Source: Clostridia bacterium (GTDB taxonomy: Bacteria; Bacillota; Clostridia; Oscillospirales; CAG-272). Taken from it: 5,679 nt of DNA. Below, in pieces: positions 1-5,014 of the stretch; the stretch's first letter is position 1; the number at the start of each line of letters is the position of its first letter. A program made the translations under genes and the position numbers. The stretch lies in contig CAADYN010000181.1 of assembly GCA_900753285.1 (NCBI GenBank), positions 1-5,679 of the forward strand, read 5' to 3'. The notes under the pieces are model-generated. The model saw only the letters and a list, made by a program, of their open reading frames with translations. It made no database searches and had not been told where the DNA came from.

Positions 1-104
1 CACCTTTTCTGATCGCCCCTCGCTTGCGTCTTTATTTTTTGAGTTTTCTGTAACTTATCATTGACGACTGTACATATTTTAACCATTCGTGAAAAATACT
101 TTTG

Positions 105-133
105 TTGACCTGTGAGATTTTATGTGCTATAAT
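105..133 (+). promoter_or_regulatory. SigA-type extended -10 promoter for the HD hydrolase-GH43 operon
   Basis: The -35 box TTGACC (105-110) is followed by a 17-base spacer and a perfect -10 box TATAAT (128-133). A TG pair one base upstream of the -10 (125-126) makes it an extended -10. Transcription should start near 140, giving a leader of about 25 bases before the ATG at 165. This placement also rules out the more upstream in-frame TTG at 102, which lies inside the promoter. Confidence 0.85.
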
Positions 134-164
134 TGAGAAAATAACTGCGATTTTGGAGCGAAAA

Positions 165-656
165 ATGGATATAGCCGAAATAACAAAAAAGATGATAGAC
201 TGTTCCGACGGAAATCTGCACGATATATGCCACTTTCTGAAGGTGTACGCATATGCAAAGACCATCGGTGAATGCGAAAAGCTCGACAGCCGCACACAGT
301 TCACCCTTGAGACTGCTGCGCTGATGCATGATATCGCCTGTCCGCTTTGCAGAGTAAAATACGGCAACACCAACGGAAAATATCAGGAAAAAGAGGGAAT
401 GATACTCGGCAGAGAATTTTTGAAGGACACGGGAGTTGACGAGGACATAGTCGAGCGCGTGGTATATCTCATAGGACACCACCATTCCCCCGCCGAGGTT
501 GACGGAATTGACTACCAAATCCTTCTTGAAGCGGACTATCTTGTGAACGCGGACGAGGGCGGAGACTCTGCGGCAACGATAAAGAACACAATGGAGCACA
601 TTTTCAAGACAAAAACCGGCGCGGAGCTTTTAAAGAGCATTTATAAATTGAACTAA
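165..656 (+). CDS. HD-domain metal-dependent phosphohydrolase, 163 aa
   Basis: This is a small stand-alone HD-domain protein, probably a cytoplasmic metal-dependent phosphohydrolase. The metal-binding pattern is visible in order: His23 in HFLKVYAYAK, the His55-Asp56 doublet in LMHDIA, the histidine cluster 105-107 in GHHHS, and Asp124 in LEADYLVN. The middle section (about 63-90) carries the extra K/E-rich segment common to this HD subgroup. No signal peptide or membrane segment is present. The ATG at 165 is chosen because GGAG (155-158) lies 6 bases before it and the promoter ends upstream; the frame stays open back to a TTG at 102, but that codon is within the promoter. The GH43 gene follows after 21 bases, so the two are probably co-transcribed. 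Members of this family act on nucleotides or other phosphate esters, but the substrate cannot be read from the sequence. The HD fold is clear; the biological role is unknown. Confidence 0.85.
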   Translation: MDIAEITKKMIDCSDGNLHDICHFLKVYAYAKTIGECEKLDSRTQFTLETAALMHDIACPLCRVKYGNTNGKYQEKEGMILGREFLKDTGVDEDIVERVVYLIGHHHSPAEVDGIDYQILLEADYLVNADEGGDSAATIKNTMEHIFKTKTGAELLKSIYKLN

Positions 657-677
657 TTAAATAACGGAGGGAACAAC

Positions 678-1634
678 ATGAGCGAGAAGAAAATCATCAA
701 AAGAGCATTCACAAATCCTGTATATCCTCACGGAGCTGACCCGTGGGTGATTCGCGACGGAGACAGCTATTACTACTGCTATTCCGCGGGAAACGGAGTA
801 AACGTGAACAAAATCGAGTCTCCCGACAAAATCACAACGGACGGCGGAGTTATAGTTTACACTGCACCGAAGGACACCGAATATTCCCACGAATACTGGG
901 CGCCGGAGCTTCACAAAATCGGCGGAAGATGGTACATTTACGTTGCGGCTGACGACGGGGACAACTACCGCCACAGAATGTACGTCCTCGGCTGCATGGG
1001 AGAGAATCCGACGGACAAATACGAAATGCTCGGCAAGATAACGGACAAGACCGACAAATGGGCTATCGACGGAACGGTGCTGCAATACAACGGCGAGTGC
1101 TACTTCATCTGGTCTGGATGGGAAGGCGACGAAAACGTAGCGCAGAACATTTACATAGCGCATATGTCCGACCCGCACATGATAGACTCCGACAGAGTTA
1201 TGCTTTCCTGCCCCGATATGGAGTGGGAGCAGCTCGGAGGAATGCCGCACATCAACGAAGGACCGGTGGCGCTTGTCAAGGGTAAGACTGTCCATATCAT
1301 ATACTCTGCAAGCGGAAGCTGGAGCGACTACTACTGCCTCGGCAAGTTGACGTTCTCGGGAGAGGGCGATATTCTCGACAAAAACAACTGGAAGAAGGCG
1401 GACGCTCCCGTGTTTTCAAAGACAGACAAGACCTTCGGACCGGGACACTGCTCGTTCACAACGGACGCGGAGGACAGAACATGGGTGGTATACCACGCGA
1501 ACACTGTCTCCGGCTCGGGATGGAGAGGACGCCATGTCTGGATTCAGCCGGTAGAGTGGGCAGGAGAGGATATAGTCTTCCCGAAAACCGCCGCCGCCGG
1601 AGATGAACTCGAAATCGCGGTTTGGGAGAAGTGA
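678..1634 (+). CDS. Glycoside hydrolase family 43 protein, probable cytoplasmic alpha-L-arabinofuranosidase or beta-xylosidase, 318 aa
   Basis: This is a five-bladed beta-propeller glycosidase of family GH43. The three catalytic acids expected for the family are visible: Asp21 in GADPWV (general base), Asp131 in WAIDGTV (pKa modulator) and Glu194 in INEGPV (general acid). Supporting motifs are EYWAPELH (72-79), WYIYVAADDG (85-94), YFIWSGWEGD (142-151), YSASGSW (209-215) and GPGH with His257, the conserved propeller histidine. At 318 residues it is essentially the catalytic domain alone, with no binding module. There is no signal peptide, so it should act in the cytoplasm on short imported oligosaccharides, removing arabinose or xylose from the non-reducing end. 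Overall it most resembles the exo-arabinofuranosidase type, from memory; the exact specificity is inferred. GGAGGG (666-671) sits 6 bases before the ATG. It is the second gene of a likely operon with the HD hydrolase and ends just before a terminator. Confidence 0.9.
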   Translation: MSEKKIIKRAFTNPVYPHGADPWVIRDGDSYYYCYSAGNGVNVNKIESPDKITTDGGVIVYTAPKDTEYSHEYWAPELHKIGGRWYIYVAADDGDNYRHRMYVLGCMGENPTDKYEMLGKITDKTDKWAIDGTVLQYNGECYFIWSGWEGDENVAQNIYIAHMSDPHMIDSDRVMLSCPDMEWEQLGGMPHINEGPVALVKGKTVHIIYSASGSWSDYYCLGKLTFSGEGDILDKNNWKKADAPVFSKTDKTFGPGHCSFTTDAEDRTWVVYHANTVSGSGWRGRHVWIQPVEWAGEDIVFPKTAAAGDELEIAVWEK

Positions 1635-1650
1635 GGAGGATAAGGTAAAA

Positions 1651-1685
1651 CAAAAGCCGCCTGTGGTTTATGCAGACGGTTTTTG
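1651..1685. terminator. Bidirectional intrinsic terminator between the convergent GH43 and lipoprotein genes
   Basis: Arms CAAAAGCCGCCTG (1651-1663) and CAGACGGTTTTTG (1673-1685) pair with one mismatch and one G-T pair around a 9-base loop. On the plus strand the T-run lies within the right arm. Read on the minus strand, the stem is followed by a T-rich tract (CTTTTGTTTTACC). It can therefore end transcripts from both the GH43 operon and the opposing lipoprotein gene. Confidence 0.8.
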
Positions 1686-1732
1686 CTTGATATATAAAAT
1701 TACCGTAATACTTGCAGCGAACAAAATATGAA

Positions 1733-2137
1733 TTAACCGCGAGTGTTAAAATAGTACGAATTTCCGCCGATTCTTGAAATTTCAGCGATACCGTCTAAAA
1801 AACTATCAGAATCATCGTTGACGAACATAATTCCGGCTCTGTCGTCAACTACACCTTCTGTAACAAAATAGAGTGTATTTCCTATTTTTTCAATATAAAG
1901 AGGTGCTGATTTTTTTGACGCTTCGTCATAAGGAATTTTTTTGGTGACGGAATTAGATTTATCATATAAGACTATAGTTTTGTCTATAACTTCTGCTTTA
2001 AAAAAATCCTCATCTTTAATTAATTGATTGATTCTGTAAAATTCATCGGTGGAACCATTACTATAAGCACACCCCGAAAAATATACAGAAATGAGAATCA
2101 TAGATAAAATAACTGCTAATAATTTTGATAATTTCAT
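1733..2137 (-). CDS. Small secreted lipoprotein of unknown function, 134 aa
   Basis: The N-terminus is a lipoprotein signal: Lys2 and Lys5, a hydrophobic stretch (about 6-20) and the lipobox-like YFSGC, with Cys23 as the predicted lipidated residue. The mature part, about 110 residues, should be anchored on the outer face of the membrane. It looks beta-rich with alternating charged and hydrophobic residues, and ends in a segment containing DDRAGIMF (about 98-105) and IGGNSYYFN (about 123-131). I do not recognise a named family. The ATG (complement of 2135-2137) is preceded by AGGAG (2146-2150) with 8 bases of spacing, and a good SigA-type promoter lies upstream, so it is probably expressed alone. 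Base composition differs from its neighbours: 17 of 60 bases are G or C over 1921-1980, against 32 of 60 over 1021-1080 in the GH43 gene. This suggests a different evolutionary history or weak codon selection. It is divergent from sigG, but no functional link is shown. Confidence 0.8.
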   Translation of the reverse strand: MKLSKLLAVILSMILISVYFSGCAYSNGSTDEFYRINQLIKDEDFFKAEVIDKTIVLYDKSNSVTKKIPYDEASKKSAPLYIEKIGNTLYFVTEGVVDDRAGIMFVNDDSDSFLDGIAEISRIGGNSYYFNTRG

Positions 2138-2172
2138 CGTATTCTCTCCTCTTCGTAAAATTTCTTGATCTA

Positions 2173-2201
2173 ACTATATCATAAATCCCATCGTTTTTCA
2201 A
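2173..2201 (-). promoter_or_regulatory. SigA-type promoter for the small lipoprotein gene
   Basis: On the minus strand TTGAAA (complement of 2196-2201) is separated by 17 bases from TATAGT (complement of 2173-2178), with TG one base upstream of the -10. Transcription should start near 2166, about 28 bases before the start codon, leaving room for the AGGAG site at 2146-2150. Confidence 0.7.
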
Positions 2202-2251
2202 TATCATCACCTCATTTCTCCCTGCAAACCCCGTTAAAAAGTGGAAAACCG

Positions 2252-2320
2252 GCGTATGCATAATCACGTTTGCGAAATGGCAATAATTATACCGTGAGCA
2301 AACGCAAAGGAAGCATACGC
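2252..2320. repeat. Nested dyad symmetry over the sigG promoter and ribosome binding site
   Basis: Three inverted repeats share nearly one centre at about 2286. The outer pair is GCGTATGC (2252-2259) with GCATACGC (2313-2320), the middle pair CGTTTGC (2267-2273) with GCAAACG (2298-2304), and the core is ATAATTAT (2283-2290). The pairing is exact within each arm, and the inter-arm gaps are nearly equal (7 and 8 bases). The sigG Shine-Dalgarno AAAGGA (2306-2311) lies in the right-hand gap and the ATG follows the outer arm by one base. It could act as a DNA operator, or as an RNA hairpin hiding the ribosome binding site in transcripts that begin upstream. Confidence 0.6.
2258..2287 (+). promoter_or_regulatory. 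Putative SigF/SigG-type forespore promoter for sigG
   Basis: GCATA (2258-2262) and GGCAATAAT (2279-2287) are separated by 16 bases. This fits the SigF-class pattern of GYATA, about 16 bases, then GGnnAnAnT, recalled from Bacillus subtilis. No convincing SigA promoter was found before sigG. SigF-driven transcription of sigG with later autoregulation is the known arrangement in Bacillus, so the match is biologically sensible. Start would be near 2294, giving a leader of about 28 bases. The short, degenerate motif limits certainty. Confidence 0.5.
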
Positions 2321-2321
2321 A

Positions 2322-3101
2322 ATGTACAATAAGGTTGAGATATGCGGCGTAAATACGTCAAGACTTCCAGTGCTATCGTCATCTGAGAAAAAGGAGCTTT
2401 TGAAAAGGACAAAACAAGGAGACACGGACGCGAGAGAAAAACTTATCGACGGCAATCTTCGTCTGGTGCTCAGCATTATACAACGTTTCGCAGGCCGCGG
2501 CGGCAGAAGAGAAAATCTCGATGACCTATTTCAGGTAGGCTGCATAGGACTTATAAAAGCTGTCGATGGCTTTGATATGGATAAAATGGTAGAATTTTCC
2601 ACTTACGCCGTGCCTATGATAATCGGAGAGATACGAAGGTACCTGAGAGATAACAACTCGATACGGGTCAGCCGTTCTGTCAGGGATATGGCATACCGCG
2701 CGCTGTCGGCAAAGGAAAAGCTGTCGGCGGAGAGCGGGGAAGAACCTACCGTAGAAGCCATAGCTAATGAAATCGGTGAAAACGTAAAGGACGTAAGCCA
2801 CGCGCTTGAAGCCATAGTTGAGCCTGTCTCGCTTTACGATACTGTCTACAGCGACGGCGGCGACTCGATATGCGTCATGGATCAGATAAAGGACGAGGGT
2901 ACGAGCGACGAGGTGTGGCTTGAGGATATCGCGCTGAAGGAAGCAATATCGAAGCTGAGCGAAAAGGAGAGATCCATAATCTCGGCAAGGTATTACGCCG
3001 GAAAAACGCAGATGGAGATAGCGCAGGAGATAGGAATATCACAGGCGCAGGTCTCACGTCTCGAAAAAGGCGCGTTTGAGCGGATTAGAAAGAGCTTTTG
3101 A
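2322..3101 (+). CDS. sigG: RNA polymerase sporulation sigma factor SigG, 259 aa
   Basis: This is the late forespore sigma factor that directs RNA polymerase to genes for spore DNA protection, coat and cortex maturation, and germination. Identification rests on the SigG-specific N-terminus KVEICGVNTSRLPVL (4-18), absent from SigF and SigB, and near-identity to the Bacillus protein in NLRLVLSIIQRF (45-56), DDLFQVGCIGL (67-77) and FSTYAVPMIIGEIRRYLRDN (92-111). Region 2 spans about 45-112, region 3 about 113-190, and region 4 about 205-259 with the helix-turn-helix GKTQMEIAQEIGISQAQVSR near 227-246. Length is normal (B. subtilis about 260). AAAGGA (2306-2311) lies 10 bases before the ATG. Upstream are a SigF-type promoter and a nested dyad; a strong terminator follows, so it is a single-gene unit. 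Two oddities: a three-residue expansion between regions 2.1 and 2.2 (about 57-66), and Asp43 where B. subtilis has the Asn implicated in anti-sigma CsfB (Gin) binding, from memory. spoIIGA and sigE, its usual neighbours, are not adjacent. Confidence 0.95.
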   Translation: MYNKVEICGVNTSRLPVLSSSEKKELLKRTKQGDTDAREKLIDGNLRLVLSIIQRFAGRGGRRENLDDLFQVGCIGLIKAVDGFDMDKMVEFSTYAVPMIIGEIRRYLRDNNSIRVSRSVRDMAYRALSAKEKLSAESGEEPTVEAIANEIGENVKDVSHALEAIVEPVSLYDTVYSDGGDSICVMDQIKDEGTSDEVWLEDIALKEAISKLSEKERSIISARYYAGKTQMEIAQEIGISQAQVSRLEKGAFERIRKSF

Positions 3102-3105
3102 AATT

Positions 3106-3149
3106 CGGCTGAGCTGTGCATATGTACGGTTCAGTCGTTTTTTATTTTT
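3106..3149 (+). terminator. Intrinsic terminator of sigG
   Basis: A 14-base left arm (3106-3119, CGGCTGAGCTGTGC) pairs with 3124-3137 (GTACGGTTCAGTCG) through Watson-Crick and several G-U pairs around an ATAT loop. Six T residues follow immediately (3138-3143), then A and five more T. The left arm starts four bases after the sigG stop codon. Confidence 0.9.
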
Positions 3150-3217
3150 GATAATAGCTAAATATGTAGTTGATACCAATGAATCTGCAGGATATTCAAT
3201 TGAAATTATGGAATGTG

Positions 3218-3246
3218 TTGACATTTCGATGGGTATATGTTATAAT
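3218..3246 (+). promoter_or_regulatory. Consensus SigA promoter for the solute-binding protein gene
   Basis: The boxes are perfect: TTGACA (3218-3223), 17-base spacer, TATAAT (3241-3246), with TG one base before the -10. Transcription should begin near 3253, about 190 bases upstream of the GTG at 3445. Such a strong match suggests high basal expression unless something in the leader or a regulator limits it; no clear CcpA-type operator was seen here. Confidence 0.85.
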
Positions 3247-3252
3247 TGTAAT

Positions 3253-3444
3253 ATCATATATGAATGTTGTCGGTAAATTTATGTCAGCATAGTCGTTTTC
3301 ATATCCGATAGCTAAAATATTTTCGGTTGATTAGGAAGCCTCTGATTTAAGGTTATTTTTGCGACAAAAGCCCTTATATTTTAGACTTTTATCGCAAAAA
3401 TTCGATTTATTCAGAGTATCCTTAGATTTTTATTAAAGGAGAAA
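3253..3444 (+). other. Long untranslated leader of the solute-binding protein gene
   Basis: The whole gap between sigG and the binding-protein gene (3102-3444) holds no credible gene. It contains the sigG terminator, then AT-rich DNA without recognised features to about 3217, the consensus promoter, and this leader of about 190 bases. Most of the second half of the leader (3331-3424) is a large palindromic element described separately. No known riboswitch class was recognised. The palindrome is not followed by a T-run, so it does not look like an intrinsic terminator or attenuator. AAAGGAG (3435-3441) is the ribosome binding site. Confidence 0.6.
3331..3424. mobile_element. Possible MITE-like palindromic element in the leader
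   Basis: An inverted repeat of about 88 bases (3334-3421) begins GGAAGCCTCTGA and its opposite end, read on the minus strand, begins GGATACTCTGA. The inner arms TTTTTGCGACAAAAG (3356-3370) and CTTTTATCGCAAAAA (3386-3400) pair over 15 positions with one mismatch around a 15-base loop. CTCTGA (3340-3345) pairs with TCAGAG (3411-3416) at equal spacing of 10 bases on both sides. TTA occurs directly outside both ends (3331-3333 and 3422-3424), like a 3-bp target duplication. It has no coding capacity. A GGAAG end and short TA-rich duplication recall IS5-type elements, but no parent element is visible. Alternatively it is simply a leader RNA hairpin. Confidence 0.4.
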
Positions 3445-4956
3445 GTGCATATAAAAAAATCAACACGAATCTTTTCCGCTGTTCTGGCAGGACTTTTGCT
3501 GATGTCCGCAGTCTCATGCTCGAGCGGTACGGATTCAAAGGAAACGTCAAAGGAAACGGCAGGCGGTCAGACCTCTGGTGAAACGACAGCGGAAACGGAA
3601 GAAGAAACCAAAAAATACCTTGACGATATTCCCGACAACGTAAAATTTGACGGAGACACTGTCAGCTTCCTCGCGTCATTCACAAGCAGCTCCATAGCAT
3701 TACTTGACAATGACGACCCTACAGAGGTAGTCAACGACGCGGTATATAACAGAAACCTCATCATAGGCGAACGTCTCGGAGTGAATATCGAGATTGCAAG
3801 AGGCGCTACGACAGGCTACGGCGAATTCAACTCGGTTGTAACAAACGCGGTTGCGGCAGGCACGGAGGAGTTTGACGTTCTCTGCGGACATACGAGATTC
3901 AATATCAACCTCGCTTCACAGGGAATCCTAAAAAATCTTGACAATATAAATTACATTGATTTATCAAAGGAATACTGGAGCCAAGGCTACGACAACAACA
4001 TCAGCTACGACAATATCCACTACTGGGCGACGGGAGACTTGTCGATTGAATACATAGGATACATTTACGCAATGTTCGTGAATTCGGCAATGTGGAACGA
4101 CCATTACTCCGACACCGATATATATTCCGTGGTAAAAGAAGGCAAATGGACTCTTGACAAGCTCGCAGAGTATGCCGAGAACGTTTATGTTGACGTCAAC
4201 GGTAACGGAGAAGTCGATAACGATGACAGCTTCGGCGTGGTTATGCAGAAAGGTCATGTGCTGAACGGTATGGCATTCGCGTCTAATGTGGTTTACACTT
4301 CGTATGACGAGAACGGCACGCCTTATATTTCCGTAAATAACGAACACACTATTGACGTTTTCAATAAGCTCCACTCACTGTTTTACAGCAGCACAGGCGC
4401 GAGAATGCTTGAAAACGGAGAGTTTGACGGTCTTACCGAGGTTATGTTCCCCGCCCGCAGACTTCTCTTCTGCCCGAACCAGTTCCAGTTTGCCGGAAAC
4501 GAAAAGATTCGCGAGATGGAAGACAATTTCTACATCATTCCCATGCCGAAATATGACGAAAATCAGGAAAACTACCGCTCCAACCAGTACGACGGAGTTC
4601 CGATTTACGGTGTGCCGATTACGGTTAAGGAATCCAAGCTCGACACTATAGGCGCGACACTTGAGGCTATGTGCTCACTGTCAAGTCAGTCCGTTATTCC
4701 GGTTTACTATGACAAGGTTTTGAAGAACAAGTACTCCCGTGACGCTCAGACGGCTGAGATGATTGACATAATCCATGACTCCGTTACATCGGACTTCTGC
4801 TTTGCGTGGGGCGACACTATCGGAAGTATGTACAATATCTTCTACGACAACATCCAGAACGAAAGCATTGAATCGAGATTGAAGAGCCTTGAAAAGCCGT
4901 GGGGAATCACGATGAAGAGACTCCTTGCAAAGCTCGACGAATACAGCGGCAACTAA
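3445..4956 (+). CDS. ABC transporter extracellular solute-binding lipoprotein, probable sugar/oligosaccharide binding, 503 aa
   Basis: This is a lipid-anchored substrate-binding protein of the family 1 (sugar-type) class, which captures a ligand outside the cell and delivers it to an ABC permease. The N-terminus has Lys4/Lys5, a hydrophobic core (about 9-21) and lipobox-like SAVSC with Cys25 as the lipidated residue. A low-complexity Ser/Thr/Glu/Lys linker (about 26-57) precedes the ligand-binding domain. The mature domain shows traits common in clostridial sugar-binding proteins, including EVVNDAVYNRN (about 94-104), GEFDGLTEVMF, and a calcium-type EF-hand loop at 250-261 (DVNGNGEVDNDD) followed by SFG. 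The 503-residue length is typical. The start is GTG at 3445, only 3 bases after AAAGGAG; no in-frame ATG, GTG or TTG allows better spacing before the signal peptide, so it is accepted with some doubt. No permease or ATPase gene is in the window; the gene stands alone behind a strong promoter and before a terminator. The ligand is inferred only from family and the nearby GH43 gene. Confidence 0.88.
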   Translation: MHIKKSTRIFSAVLAGLLLMSAVSCSSGTDSKETSKETAGGQTSGETTAETEEETKKYLDDIPDNVKFDGDTVSFLASFTSSSIALLDNDDPTEVVNDAVYNRNLIIGERLGVNIEIARGATTGYGEFNSVVTNAVAAGTEEFDVLCGHTRFNINLASQGILKNLDNINYIDLSKEYWSQGYDNNISYDNIHYWATGDLSIEYIGYIYAMFVNSAMWNDHYSDTDIYSVVKEGKWTLDKLAEYAENVYVDVNGNGEVDNDDSFGVVMQKGHVLNGMAFASNVVYTSYDENGTPYISVNNEHTIDVFNKLHSLFYSSTGARMLENGEFDGLTEVMFPARRLLFCPNQFQFAGNEKIREMEDNFYIIPMPKYDENQENYRSNQYDGVPIYGVPITVKESKLDTIGATLEAMCSLSSQSVIPVYYDKVLKNKYSRDAQTAEMIDIIHDSVTSDFCFAWGDTIGSMYNIFYDNIQNESIESRLKSLEKPWGITMKRLLAKLDEYSGN

Positions 4957-4967
4957 AATATAATAAA

Positions 4968-5009
4968 AAGGGAAGGCACCACATCATACAGTGCTTTCCC
5001 TTGTTTTAT
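4968..5009. terminator. Bidirectional intrinsic terminator between the binding-protein and DUF624 genes
   Basis: AAGGGAAGGCAC (4968-4979) pairs with GTGCTTTCCCTT (4991-5002) over 12 positions with one G-T pair and an 11-base loop. On the plus strand it is followed by GTTTTATT; on the minus strand it is followed by a T-rich tract, the complement of 4957-4967. It lies between two convergent stop codons (4956 and 5015) and can serve both genes. Confidence 0.88.
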
Positions 5010-5014
5010 TAGGC

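Noticed and set aside
1..104. A divergent gene off the left edge, suggested by AAAAGG on the minus strand at the extreme left
   Set aside because: Only a possible ribosome binding site is visible, no start codon lies in the window, and no convincing minus-strand promoter was found.
102..164. N-terminal extension of the HD protein from a TTG at 102
   Set aside because: It overlaps the -35 and -10 boxes, has no ribosome binding site, and the ATG at 165 has GGAG at ideal spacing.
2061..2267. Minus-strand 68-codon frame overlapping the lipoprotein gene start
   Set aside because: It reads through the lipoprotein promoter and ribosome binding site in another frame and has no start signal or recognisable protein.
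3076..3276. Plus-strand 66-codon frame across the end of sigG
   Set aside because: It runs through the sigG terminator hairpin and the next promoter and has no ribosome binding site.
3260..3292. Ten-codon ATG frame just after the predicted start of the binding-protein transcript, as a possible leader peptide
   Set aside because: It begins only a few bases from the transcription start with no ribosome binding site, and has no codon run suggestive of attenuation.
3356..3400. Inner hairpin of the leader as an intrinsic terminator
   Set aside because: It is AT-rich at the base and has no T-run after either arm, so it is better treated as part of a palindromic element.
3964..4374. Minus-strand 136-codon frame inside the solute-binding protein gene
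   Set aside because: It is a shadow of the well-supported plus-strand gene, with no start signal or domain.
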